A DNA stretch of 64,000 bases, from contig NZ_JBHSRI010000019.1 of the NCBI RefSeq assembly GCF_042658845.1, positions 35,931 to 99,930 on the forward strand, in the 5' to 3' direction. How positions within the stretch are numbered: position 1 is the stretch's first letter; every line of letters begins with the position of its first letter. The DNA comes from Paenisporosarcina macmurdoensis (GTDB taxonomy: Bacteria > Bacillota > Bacilli > Bacillales_A > Planococcaceae). Below the pieces are notes generated by a model. The model was not told the DNA's origin and ran no database searches. It saw only the letters and a list, made by a program, of their open reading frames with translations. A program made the position numbers and the translations under genes. Below are positions 54,749 through 63,529 of the stretch, in pieces.

Positions 54749-55723
54749 TCAATTATTAGTATTGTCCAACTTGTAGTTAAGTATATATTCACGTTTTTTC
54801 TTTGAACCAATTGATTCAACATTTAATTTCCCCAAAATTTTAGATGCCTGTTTACAGGTGTCAATTTGTAGAAAGTGCCTGCATTCTTTATTGGTAATCT
54901 TTCTATCAATCAACATTGCAAAATCGCTAAGGGCATTAAGATGCCCTACTTTAGTGGATTCACCACATTTTTGACAGCGCCATTCTCTATAAAACTTTTT
55001 CACATCAAACGAATGGCACTTTTCGCAAGTAACACCGGGAACAATATCTTTGGGTTCAATAAAGTATTTAGAGGTAATCGGAAATGGATTGTAATCTTGA
55101 TGTGCATTTAAAAACTCAGTTAAGACTGCCTCCATCTGATCATGATTCAATTTCACTTTATCTCTAGGGCGTGTTCGAATATAATGTGGAAGCTCCTGAA
55201 TTCCAATTATCGGAATATCTGATTCTTCAAATTGGAGTGATCGATTGGCATCTTTAAATATCACAATTCGATAAATGGGTAATTCTATATTCTTTATTTC
55301 TAAAAAATCTTGTAGCAAGTCAGTTATTTCAACTACTTGAGCTAATGGATTTTTATAATAATCAATTTGGCCAGAAGCTAAAGTTCGTTCGAGTTGCGGA
55401 TGATTTTTACGAATTTTAATATGCCCACCAATATTTTTCATTTCCAAAATAATCGCGTAGTACGGAGTAAGAATTAAGGAATCAATTTGAAACCAAGCCG
55501 TTGAGTAAAGATGTAAGTCGTGTAAAACATAATAATCAAATCTGAATTTCACACGTTCAAAAAAATTATTTAATAGTTCCTCCCCTTTTATACCAGCAAT
55601 TATTTGCCTTTTTAGTCCTTCTAAAAAAATGTATTGGGGATGCGATGGAGATAACCTTCGAATCGCAGCCTCTACTCCCATTAATTTTAATGAATCCGTT
55701 CGATATTTCATAATCATCAACAT
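54749..55723 (-). CDS. NERD-domain nuclease-like protein with zinc ribbon
   Basis: 324 aa. The NERD domain (about 40-165) has a restriction-endonuclease-like core: Glu-rich GIKGEELLNNFF, then Asp in FQIDSLIL and the E-x-K motif in IILEMKN. A four-Cys ribbon CEKC..CQKC lies near 240-262. No helicase or kinase is fused, unlike many NERD proteins. The first ATG 55723 is close to its site; the ATG two codons on is possible. Expected role: DNA processing or defence, not proven. The gene is bracketed by two near-identical D-array blocks and interrupts the otherwise conserved order between glyA and upp. Confidence 0.85.
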   Translation of the reverse strand: MLMIMKYRTDSLKLMGVEAAIRRLSPSHPQYIFLEGLKRQIIAGIKGEELLNNFFERVKFRFDYYVLHDLHLYSTAWFQIDSLILTPYYAIILEMKNIGGHIKIRKNHPQLERTLASGQIDYYKNPLAQVVEITDLLQDFLEIKNIELPIYRIVIFKDANRSLQFEESDIPIIGIQELPHYIRTRPRDKVKLNHDQMEAVLTEFLNAHQDYNPFPITSKYFIEPKDIVPGVTCEKCHSFDVKKFYREWRCQKCGESTKVGHLNALSDFAMLIDRKITNKECRHFLQIDTCKQASKILGKLNVESIGSKKKREYILNYKLDNTNN

Positions 55724-55798
55724 AGCACCTACCCATAACAGTTCTTAACCTAAATTTTATATCAAACCAATATTCTTTACATCAAAATGGGGCAAAGT

Positions 55799-55870
55799 TG
55801 TATTTTGGCACTGTCTTGACGATGCAAAATTCATTTTCCCCTTGAAATAATGAGGCATAATTGAATTTTG
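55799..55870 (+). repeat. Phased word array H, copy 3
   Basis: TTTT of TTGTATTTTGG, TTCATTTTCC and TTGAATTTTGG start at 55803, 55834 and 55866, giving steps of 31 and 32 bp. Same spacing as at 25151-25226. Confidence 0.72.
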
Positions 55871-55930
55871 GCTATTTATATAAATCGAGTTGAAAAATTA
55901 ACTATAGTGGGTATCCCAGTTCAGTTATTC

Positions 55931-56200
55931 CTCAACAGAAATACCCCCAAACGAAGTGCGTGGGGGCTAATAAGTTTGGTTTTCGATTCGCTGCTGTTGA
56001 ATGGAATTGATATATGGTGGTTATTCCCTTTCACTTTGGTTTATTCCCCTTCACTTTGTGTTTATTCCCCTTCGCGGTTGCTTTATTCCCCTTCATTCTC
56101 TATTTAATCCCCTCCAACTACTGTTTATTCCCCTTCACCCAATTTTCCCCACAGAAATACCCCCAAACGGAGTGCGTGGGGCTAATTGGTTTTCGCTTCG
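55931..56200 (+). repeat. Phased word array D between two CCCCC-hairpin blocks
   Basis: The A of TTATTCCC-type words lies at 56023, 56043, 56064, 56085, 56106 and 56127 (steps 20 then 21). An ACAGAAATACCCCCAAACG block precedes (55935) and follows (56151) the array. The array is nearly identical to 54551-54720, in the same orientation. Confidence 0.9.
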
Positions 56201-56228
56201 CTCTTGTTTGTATTAGTTTCTTCCTACC

Positions 56229-56254
56229 CAAAAAAGACTGCCTCGGCAGTCTTT
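56229..56254 (-). terminator. Terminator of the LOV-EAL gene
   Basis: AAAGACTGCC pairs with GGCAGTCTTT, followed by a T run on the minus strand; it overlaps the stop codon. Confidence 0.9.
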
Positions 56255-58448
56255 AGTGTTGTTCCCTGTCTAAAATACTATCCATCTCATCTAATGTCAT
56301 GGGTTTGTGGAAGTAGTAGCCTTGGCCACTGTTGCATCCGATGGTCCTGAGTATGGTTAATTGTTCGACGGTTTCGATGCCTTCAGCAATTGATTTCATA
56401 TTTAAATTGGCCGCGAGTTGTACGATGGTGCGAACGATGGCGAGTGTGCCTTCGCTTTCAATTTTAGATATGAAGCTTCGATCAATTTTGATTTCACTGA
56501 CTGGTAATTGTTGCAAATAGCTGAGTGACGAGAAGCCCATGCCGAAATCATCAACGGAGCTTTCGAATCCTGCTAACTTCAATTGCTCAAAAATATTTTT
56601 GGCTAAATCAAAATCTACTAAACCGACACTTTCTGTAATTTCAATGCGTAAATATTTCGCTGAAATCCCGTATTCTTTCACGGTTTTGCGTAAATCTGCA
56701 ACAAAGTATGGATGGAAGAAATGATCGTTGGAAATATTGATTGCCACCGGAAACAGCGTTTTACCCTCTCGCTTGCGCTTTTGTAACCAGGTTAATACCT
56801 TAGCCAGGATGATTTGCTCTATGGCTCTAATCTTCCCTGAGTTTTCAGCGACAGGAATAAATACACTCGGTGGTACTTGACCGAGTTCTGGTGAATTCCA
56901 TCTTGCTAATGCTTCAAATGAAAAAATCTCGCCTGAATTCAAATCGACTTTCGGTTGAATATGAATGTCAAATTCACTTCTTTGTAGAGCATGTGATAAA
57001 TGATTAATAATATATAGTTTGCGCTTCGCTTTTTCATCTTGATCAATCGTAAAGAATGATAACGCATTTCCTGCTCGCTTCTTGGCTTCTGAAATTGCTG
57101 TATCTGAGTAACGTATAAGTTCTTCACAATCAATTTTGTTACCTTGAAAAGGTGTTACACCGATTTTCATCGTTACATACATTTCTTCATCACCTATTAA
57201 AAAGGGATCATTCACACTACTCAAAATCAAGGATGTGTATCGTTCAAATTCATATGTCGGAATTAAACTAGCAATAATTAACGCTGGGCTTGAGAAGCGA
57301 GCGATAATGTCCTCGGAGCGTTTACACACTCGTTGAATCCGCTTGCACATTTGCTTAATCAATTCGTCTCCAGCAACTCGACCATAGACGTCGACTATAT
57401 GTGCAAATTCTGATGGTTCTATGATAGCGACGAAACCAGGTTCATTTTCATTCAATAAATCTTTAAGTTCATTAATAAAATAATGACGATTTGGAATACC
57501 CGTGTCTGCATCCATATAGGCAAGACGCAATATTTCTTCTTGATGATCCGAGTATTTCACGACAAGTGAAATGAGTGGAGCAAGTCGTTGCATAAATTCT
57601 AAATCAACAGCACGTGGCTTGTTTGGATTGGTAAAATATGTAGCAATGGTGCCCACTACTTTATTTTCCTGTGTCAAAATCGGAATGGACCAGCATGCAC
57701 GTAAATTATGAGCAAGTGCAAGGTCTTTATAATCAGTCCACAACGGGCTTGTTTCTATATCTGTCACAATCACTGGTTTTTTAGTAAAAGCGGCTGTGCC
57801 ACATGATCCTGCATTGATGCCAATTTTACTACCTTGAATAGCTTGGTTATAACTTTCAGGCAAAGACCTAGCTGCTGCTACAATCAATTGATCTTTGGAA
57901 TCGAGCAAAAGAATCGAGCATTTCGTGTCTTGTTGAAAGAAACTTTCGGCAACATCACATATTTTTTGTAGTAAGACGCTTAATGCATATCCTTTTTCAA
58001 TACCTTGGTATATATCTTGTTGAACAACAAATAATGCCTCAGTTTGTTTACGACTTGTGACATCTAGTTGTAAACCTATATAAAATAATAGAATTCCTTT
58101 ATCATCACGCAATGGTTGAATTACTAGTTCATTCCAAAACGGAGTCCCGTCTTTTCGATAGTTTAATAGTTCAGTATGTATGGGATCTCCAGTAGCCATT
58201 TGGTTTCGTATGCTGTGAACGGTATTAGCAAGAGTTTCTGGACCTTGAAGTAGACGACAATTTCCACCAACTATTTCTGCACGAGAAAAACCAGTTAATC
58301 GTAAAAATGAATCATTGACATATACAAGTGGATTGTTTGGTTGATCTGGGTCAGACACGACAAATCCCGTCTGATATTGGTCGCCCAAACGACATAACCA
58401 ATCAAATAATAAATCTTTGCTTAATTCTTTCGGATAATTCGTTTTCAA
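56253..58448 (-). CDS. Blue-light LOV-GAF-GGDEF-EAL c-di-GMP phosphodiesterase
   Basis: 731 aa from TTG 58448 (AAAGGTGGTG upstream); the GTG at 58502 has no site. A LOV domain (about 25-125) shows GGNCRLLQG with the flavin-adduct Cys64, NYRKDGTPFWNE and the Gln in GLQLDVT. A GAF domain follows (about 145-300). The GGDEF domain (about 315-470) is degenerate: RFSSPALI replaces the GGDEF loop. The EAL domain (about 485-730) keeps EALARW, NISNDHF, EITES, DDFGMG, KIDRSF, EGIET and GQGYYFHKP, so hydrolysis of c-di-GMP is likely. Blue light, sensed through FMN, may switch c-di-GMP level and thus motility or biofilm. Monocistronic. Confidence 0.93.
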   Translation of the reverse strand: MKTNYPKELSKDLLFDWLCRLGDQYQTGFVVSDPDQPNNPLVYVNDSFLRLTGFSRAEIVGGNCRLLQGPETLANTVHSIRNQMATGDPIHTELLNYRKDGTPFWNELVIQPLRDDKGILLFYIGLQLDVTSRKQTEALFVVQQDIYQGIEKGYALSVLLQKICDVAESFFQQDTKCSILLLDSKDQLIVAAARSLPESYNQAIQGSKIGINAGSCGTAAFTKKPVIVTDIETSPLWTDYKDLALAHNLRACWSIPILTQENKVVGTIATYFTNPNKPRAVDLEFMQRLAPLISLVVKYSDHQEEILRLAYMDADTGIPNRHYFINELKDLLNENEPGFVAIIEPSEFAHIVDVYGRVAGDELIKQMCKRIQRVCKRSEDIIARFSSPALIIASLIPTYEFERYTSLILSSVNDPFLIGDEEMYVTMKIGVTPFQGNKIDCEELIRYSDTAISEAKKRAGNALSFFTIDQDEKAKRKLYIINHLSHALQRSEFDIHIQPKVDLNSGEIFSFEALARWNSPELGQVPPSVFIPVAENSGKIRAIEQIILAKVLTWLQKRKREGKTLFPVAINISNDHFFHPYFVADLRKTVKEYGISAKYLRIEITESVGLVDFDLAKNIFEQLKLAGFESSVDDFGMGFSSLSYLQQLPVSEIKIDRSFISKIESEGTLAIVRTIVQLAANLNMKSIAEGIETVEQLTILRTIGCNSGQGYYFHKPMTLDEMDSILDREQH

Positions 58449-58627
58449 GCCAGACACCACCTTTTTATATCTATGTAGTCCTATAGTAGAATATTTGAAC
58501 ACAAAAAGCTATATTAGAATGCACAAATATACCCAAAATTCCAAATGTTCAACTAATTAGAAAATACTTCTTTTATTAATAATTAGTTTGAAAATTTCAG
58601 TCTCTTTTACTACATACCCTAAATGAA

Positions 58628-58657
58628 AGCGCCATAGACAAATTCGTCCATGGCGCT
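58628..58657 (-). terminator. Terminator-like hairpin after the permease gene
   Basis: AGCGCCATGGACG pairs with CGTCCATGGCGCT-type arms (one mismatch), with a short TTTC tail on the minus strand. Confidence 0.7.
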
Positions 58658-58665
58658 AATCTATG

Positions 58666-60042
58666 TTAGTTTACTCGATTTTTTTTATGAAACCCTTTTG
58701 CGTAATAAAACAGCGTCAAGAAAATTAACCAAAGTGGTCCAACAACGAGCGCAATTCTTGTATCTGGATTGTAAGCCATTACAAGAATAACAAACCCTAG
58801 GAAGGCCAGTGAAATATAAGAGGTGATTGGGAATAAAGGCACTTTATATTTCAATTTTTTTCGTTCATTCGGTTTTAATCCCTTACGGAAACTAAGTTGT
58901 GATAACAGGATAATTCCCCATGTCCAAATAGCGCCGAAAGTCGCAATACTCGTTACCCATGTGAATACCTTAGCTGGAACAATATAATTTAAAAGTACGC
59001 CAACTAATAAGACAGATGATGTAGCAATTACGGCTGTTCCAGGTACACCGCTTTTTGTTAGGTTACCAAATTTCTTGGGAGCTTCCCCATGTTCTGCAAG
59101 GTTAAATAACATTCTTCCCGTACTAAACAGACCACTGTTACAAGAAGAAAGAGCTGCAGTTAAGATAACAAAGTTGATGATACCCGCTGCTCCTGGTATT
59201 CCAATTTGTTCAAATGCAAGTACAAACGGACTGCCTTTTGATCCAATTTCATCCCATGGATAAATGGACATAATAACAAACAATGCTCCAACATAAAATA
59301 TCAGAATACGCCAGAACACCGTATCAATCGCTCGAGCAATTGATTTCTCCGGATTTTTTACTTCTCCTGCTGTTACACCAATCATTTCAATTCCAAGATA
59401 AGCAAACATGACCATTTGAAGTGATAGTATAAGACCTTTTATTCCATTAGGGAAGAATCCACCGTTTTCCCACAGGTTACTAATTCCGGTAGCAATTCCT
59501 CCGTTACCAATCCCGAAAGTAATCATACCTATTCCAATAAAAATCATTGCAACGATCGTTATTATTTTAATCAATGCGAACCAAAATTCCAGTTCACCAT
59601 ATGCTTTAACAGCAAGGAAATTAATAGCAGCCATTGCTACTAATGCAATTAATGCCCAAATCCATCGTGGCGTATCTGGATACCAAAATTCCATATAAAT
59701 ACCTACAGCCGTGATTTCCGCCATACAAGTAACAACCCATAGGAACCAGTAATTCCATCCTGTTATGTATCCAGCAAGAGGTCCTAAATAATCACGTGCA
59801 TATTTACTGAACGAACCTGCTACCGGTTTGTGAATAGCCATTTCTCCCAGCGCTCTCATAATAAAGAACATGATCATTCCGCTGAATGCATAGCCAATTA
59901 AAATACTGGGTCCAGCTAATTTAATCGCAGTTGCAGATCCTAGAAATAATCCTACTCCTATTGCAGCGCCTAAAGACATAAGTGTGATATGTCTTTCTTC
60001 CAATCCGCGTTGTAATCCTTTTGATTGTGAATTTTTCGTCAT
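58666..60042 (-). CDS. AAT-family amino acid permease
   Basis: 458 aa from ATG 60042 with GGGGGGAC upstream; the frame to 60147 lacks a site. Twelve membrane segments. APC/AAT signature: RHITLMSLGAAIGVGLFLGSA (split motif near 14-34), then GYAFSGMIMFFIMRALGEMA and TGWNYWFLW. It imports an amino acid with protons; relatives include ProY, GabP, HutM and RocE, and specificity cannot be set by eye. Own terminator, between the LOV gene and glyA. Confidence 0.9.
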   Translation of the reverse strand: MTKNSQSKGLQRGLEERHITLMSLGAAIGVGLFLGSATAIKLAGPSILIGYAFSGMIMFFIMRALGEMAIHKPVAGSFSKYARDYLGPLAGYITGWNYWFLWVVTCMAEITAVGIYMEFWYPDTPRWIWALIALVAMAAINFLAVKAYGELEFWFALIKIITIVAMIFIGIGMITFGIGNGGIATGISNLWENGGFFPNGIKGLILSLQMVMFAYLGIEMIGVTAGEVKNPEKSIARAIDTVFWRILIFYVGALFVIMSIYPWDEIGSKGSPFVLAFEQIGIPGAAGIINFVILTAALSSCNSGLFSTGRMLFNLAEHGEAPKKFGNLTKSGVPGTAVIATSSVLLVGVLLNYIVPAKVFTWVTSIATFGAIWTWGIILLSQLSFRKGLKPNERKKLKYKVPLFPITSYISLAFLGFVILVMAYNPDTRIALVVGPLWLIFLTLFYYAKGFHKKNRVN

Positions 60043-60351
60043 CCTTGTGTCCCCCCTTTCGCTAACCATTTTCAACTTCATCCCATCGTTGTAAAACGAT
60101 TTAAATAATTCTAATATAGTTAAATGCTCTGAAAATATGGCATTCATTTAATATAAGGCACTTTTACTAATTTGGCTAGTTACATATGTTCTATTAAATG
60201 AAGTCCATATTTACTAGTGTTTTAATTAAGGGCTAATCAATACTGTATGATAGAAATCAATAGGATATGATTTTTACAGTAATTAATTAAAATTATATTA
60301 ACAAAGTGTTTCGAATACTTTGAATGGAGTATTTACTATTTAAAAGTAAAT
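60043..60351. other. AT-rich upstream region of the permease gene
   Basis: No gene, repeat-family member, T-box or riboswitch that I can recognise is present, though a control region for the permease must lie here. Confidence 0.45.
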
Positions 60352-60408
60352 AAAAAAGGACCTTTTCAGGGACAAGTAGATGTCCTTGAAAAGGTCCTTT
60401 TTTTTTAG
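60352..60408 (-). terminator. Rho-independent terminator of glyA
   Basis: AAAAAGGACCTTTTCA pairs with TGAAAAGGTCCTTTTT, with an inner GGACA/TGTCC stem; T runs on both sides. It lies 10 bp beyond the glyA stop. Confidence 0.93.
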
Positions 60409-60417
60409 AGCTTTGTC

Positions 60418-61653
60418 TTATTGATATAAAGGGAACTTAGCAGTCAAGGTAGCAACACGTTCAGCCGCTTCTTTGTGAACCGCTTCGTCTTCAATATTTT
60501 TCAGTAATTTCGCCATGATTGACGCAATTTCTTTCATTTCTGGTTCTTTAAATCCACGAGATGTCACTGCAGGAGTTCCGATTCGAATACCTGAAGTAAC
60601 AAACGGGCTTGTTGTATCGAAAGGAATTGTGTTTTTGTTTACCGTAATACCGACTTCATCCAAGACTTTTTCTGCCACTTTACCTGTTAGCTCTAAAGAA
60701 CGTAAGTTAACTAGTAGTAAGTGATTATCAGTACCGCCAGAGACAACGTCAATTCCTTCATCAATCAAGCAGTCCGCTAATACTTTAGCATTTTTCACGA
60801 CTTGTTGAATATACGTTTTGAATTCTGGTTGTTGTGCTTCACCAAATGCAACCGCTTTTGAAGCAATCACGTGCATTAATGGACCACCTTGAATACCTGG
60901 GAAAATTGTTTTATCAATTTTCTTCGCAAATTCTTCAGTTGTCAAAATTAATCCACCACGTGGACCACGAAGTGTTTTGTGTGTTGTTGATGTTACAAAA
61001 TGAGCATGTGGTACAGGATTTGGATGTTCACCAGCTGCAACTAAACCAGCAATATGTGCCATATCGACCATCAAGTATGCTCCTACTTCATCAGCAATTT
61101 CACGGAATTTCGCAAAATCAAGTGTACGAGAATAAGCACTTGCTCCAGCAACAATCATTTTTGGTTGATGTTCAATTGCTTTTTCACGAACTTCTGAGTA
61201 ATCAATTGTTTCTGTTACTTCATCAACACCGTATTCAACAAAGTTGTATTGAATTCCACTGAAGTTGACTGCCGACCCGTGAGTTAAGTGACCACCGTGT
61301 GATAAGTTCATTCCTAAAACGGTATCGCCTTGCTCAAGTACTGTCATGTAAACTGCCATGTTCGCTTGAGAACCTGAGTGTGGTTGTACATTCGCATGCT
61401 CTGCTCCGAAAATTTCTTTCAAGCGGTCACGTGCAATATTTTCAACAACGTCTACATGTTCACAGCCACCGTAATAGCGTTTGCCAGGATAGCCTTCAGC
61501 ATATTTATTTGTTAATACAGACCCTTGAGCTTCCATTACTGCTTCTGACACAAAGTTTTCAGAGGCTATTAATTCAATGTTACCTTGTTGACGTATTTTC
61601 TCAGCATTCATCGCTTCATAAACCACTTTGTCTTGCGCAGCAATCTTTTTCAT
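60418..61653 (-). CDS. glyA: Serine hydroxymethyltransferase
   Basis: 411 aa, PLP enzyme that interconverts serine and glycine with tetrahydrofolate. PLP-binding Lys226 in TSTTHKTLRGPRGG, GSQANMAVY and ELIASENF motifs. AAAGGGG lies 8 nt before the ATG. In an rpiB - TIGR01440 - glyA series, as in Bacillus subtilis (ywlF, ywlG, glyA). Confidence 0.98.
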   Translation of the reverse strand: MKKIAAQDKVVYEAMNAEKIRQQGNIELIASENFVSEAVMEAQGSVLTNKYAEGYPGKRYYGGCEHVDVVENIARDRLKEIFGAEHANVQPHSGSQANMAVYMTVLEQGDTVLGMNLSHGGHLTHGSAVNFSGIQYNFVEYGVDEVTETIDYSEVREKAIEHQPKMIVAGASAYSRTLDFAKFREIADEVGAYLMVDMAHIAGLVAAGEHPNPVPHAHFVTSTTHKTLRGPRGGLILTTEEFAKKIDKTIFPGIQGGPLMHVIASKAVAFGEAQQPEFKTYIQQVVKNAKVLADCLIDEGIDVVSGGTDNHLLLVNLRSLELTGKVAEKVLDEVGITVNKNTIPFDTTSPFVTSGIRIGTPAVTSRGFKEPEMKEIASIMAKLLKNIEDEAVHKEAAERVATLTAKFPLYQ

Positions 61654-61674
61654 GTGTCCATATCCCCTTTAAGT

Positions 61675-62226
61675 CTATTTATTTTTATATACTGCTCGTT
61701 CACCGCCGATAAGTTTCGGGCGAGTGGTAGCGAGGGTGATAATCGCTTCACCAATTTGTTTAATAGATGTTCGAATCGGCACGGCAACTGGTTTGATGTG
61801 CATGCCGATGAGTGTTTGTCCGATATCGATGCCACCGTGGGCTTGTGCATGCTCAACTACAACTGGATCACTAAAATGTGTGTAAGCATAAGCAGACATT
61901 GATCCCCCTGCTTTTTGAACAGGAATGACGGATACGGGTTCTAGTCCGAAGGCTATCGCCGTTTGTCGTTCAACTGTAAGTGCACGGTTAATATGTTCGC
62001 AACCTTGGAAGGCTAAATGGATGCCATGTTTTTGTGCAAATGTATAGAGTGGCTTATATAAAACTTCCGCAACTTCCAATCCACCTGCAGATCCAATTCG
62101 CTTGCCTACAATTTCAGATGTCGAGCAACCAATAACTACAAGTTGTCCGGGTGAAAATGTGACTTGCTCTGCAAATCCATCTAATAATTCTTCGAGTTGA
62201 GATTGCCACAATGTGTAAGCATCCAT
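61675..62226 (-). CDS. ywlG: TIGR01440/UPF0340 family protein (YwlG)
   Basis: 183 aa. GQLVVIGCSTSEIVGKRIGSAG and HLAFQGCEHINRAL are family signatures. GGAG lies 7 nt before the ATG. Soluble, alpha/beta. The function is not known; its fixed position between rpiB and glyA is conserved across Bacillales. Confidence 0.93.
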   Translation of the reverse strand: MDAYTLWQSQLEELLDGFAEQVTFSPGQLVVIGCSTSEIVGKRIGSAGGLEVAEVLYKPLYTFAQKHGIHLAFQGCEHINRALTVERQTAIAFGLEPVSVIPVQKAGGSMSAYAYTHFSDPVVVEHAQAHGGIDIGQTLIGMHIKPVAVPIRTSIKQIGEAIITLATTRPKLIGGERAVYKNK

Positions 62227-62240
62227 ATGACCAAACTCCT

Positions 62241-62681
62241 CTATTTGTTTTCTAGTTCAGAAAGTTTTGAGATGCGACGTTCGTGACGACCGCCTTCGAA
62301 CTCGCCTTCTAACCATGTTTTCACGATTTCGCGCGCTAAGCCACCGCCAATTACGCGTTCGCCCATTGCTAAAATGTTGGAGTCATTATGACCTCGTGTT
62401 GCTTTTGCGCTAAATACATCGTGCACTAGTGCACAACGGATACCTTTTACTTTGTTTGCCGCAATCGACATACCAATTCCTGTGCCACAAATTAAGATGC
62501 CACGGTCGAATTTCCCTGCTACTACACCTTCAGAAACTGGTTGTGCATAGTCTGGATAGTCGACTGAGTCGCTTGTTTGTGGACCGAAATCTTGGTATGT
62601 GTGACCTAGTTCGTCAAGTAAAGAGGTAATTTCTTTGCGCAAATTATTGCCGCCATGATCGGAAGAAATCGCGATGTTCAT
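62241..62681 (-). CDS. rpiB: Ribose-5-phosphate isomerase B
   Basis: 146 aa. It interconverts ribose-5-phosphate and ribulose-5-phosphate. Catalytic Cys65 in ICGTGIGMSIAANK, N-terminal SSDHGG motif, and RGHNDSN anion-hole loop. AGAGGGA precedes the ATG. 14 bp before ywlG. First gene of this minus-strand run in the window. Confidence 0.96.
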   Translation of the reverse strand: MNIAISSDHGGNNLRKEITSLLDELGHTYQDFGPQTSDSVDYPDYAQPVSEGVVAGKFDRGILICGTGIGMSIAANKVKGIRCALVHDVFSAKATRGHNDSNILAMGERVIGGGLAREIVKTWLEGEFEGGRHERRISKLSELENK

Positions 62682-62862
62682 AATAGTCCCTCTTTTCTTT
62701 TCATACTCGGTTTTATCTTACCATTTTTAATAGGAAAAGCGCAAAGTGACTTTTTGGTAAATCCGATTTTTCGCATTTTACTCTTTAAAGTTATGTGAAG
62801 TTACTTCAATGAATGGTCGCAGATGTTGAAAGACCGGTTTTTCATCCGTCCGAAAAATCTCA

Positions 62863-62952
62863 GTCTGACTTTTCGAGGTTGACGTCTGAAAAAATGGCGT
62901 TAACGTCTGAAAAAAACGCATTGACGTCTGAAAAATAGGCATTGACGTCTGA
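62863..62952 (+). repeat. Phased word array E, copy 4
   Basis: GTCTGA cores start at 62863, 62884, 62905, 62926 and 62947 (all steps 21 bp). The third linker differs from the copies at 32210 and 42083 while the words and phase are kept. Confidence 0.92.
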
Positions 62953-62998
62953 AAAACTTTTAAATCACAAAATATAGAGCTTTAACGCTGGACAGCTA

Positions 62999-63239
62999 AG
63001 GTTTTCAGTCCGCTCCGGAACGCATCCTCTGCTGCACTATAATCTAGAGAATAAAGAGTGGGGCTTGTGACTTCGTCACTCGCCCCACTCTATTTTTTCA
63101 GATCATTGTGCGGCGGGGGTTCGTCCTTCGCTCCCTGAAAACCTGGACGACCACAGTTAAGATCGTTTGGTTTACTAGAGAATCGATACTGTCTTTATGT
63201 AGATATTCGACCGAAGATGTTATTTCGGCCTCTTCCTGC
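62999..63239 (+). repeat. Element A, copy 11
   Basis: Full-length copy. The central stem AGAGTGGGGC/GCCCCACTCT is perfect and different from other copies on both arms. The closing strand CTGAAAACCT is intact. Confidence 0.9.
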
Positions 63240-63480
63240 CTTTATTTATTTTCAAACCACCACATAAAGACAGTAGTGACACTCACTATAATGGAAAATA
63301 AACGGTGGCAGACGTAGACACAATTGTCCTTCAAATTGTGACTGCGCCTGATCCCGTGGGGGCAGTTCTTTAGAGAAAGTGGATTCTAATCGCCTGCGGT
63401 ATTGTGCCCCTTCGATGAAGAGACACAATTGATCTTAAAACTGTGGCTCTCATCAACTCTCCACACACTCGAAGAAATCA
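63240..63480 (+). repeat. Degenerate B and M modules
   Basis: GACACTCACTATAATGG, GGGGGCAGTTCTTTAGAGAA and a hairpin GAGACACAATTG..GTGGCTCTCATCAAC are decayed versions of B ends and hairpin M, in the same order as near 20.2-20.6 kb. Confidence 0.65.
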
Positions 63481-63489
63481 ACAAATAGG

Positions 63490-63515
63490 TGTCAGTTGGC
63501 AAGCCGCCTGACACT
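63490..63515. repeat. Covarying hairpin N, copy 3
   Basis: GTGTCAGTTGGC / GCCGCCTGACAC; the fourth pair is T-A here and G-C in the other copies. The same TTCTGTTCATGACA follows. Confidence 0.8.
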
Positions 63516-63529
63516 TTTCTGTTCATGAC

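Noticed and set aside
60043..60417. T-box or glycine riboswitch near the permease and glyA
   Set aside because: No T-box sequence or tandem glycine aptamer pattern is visible; the only clear structure is the glyA terminator.
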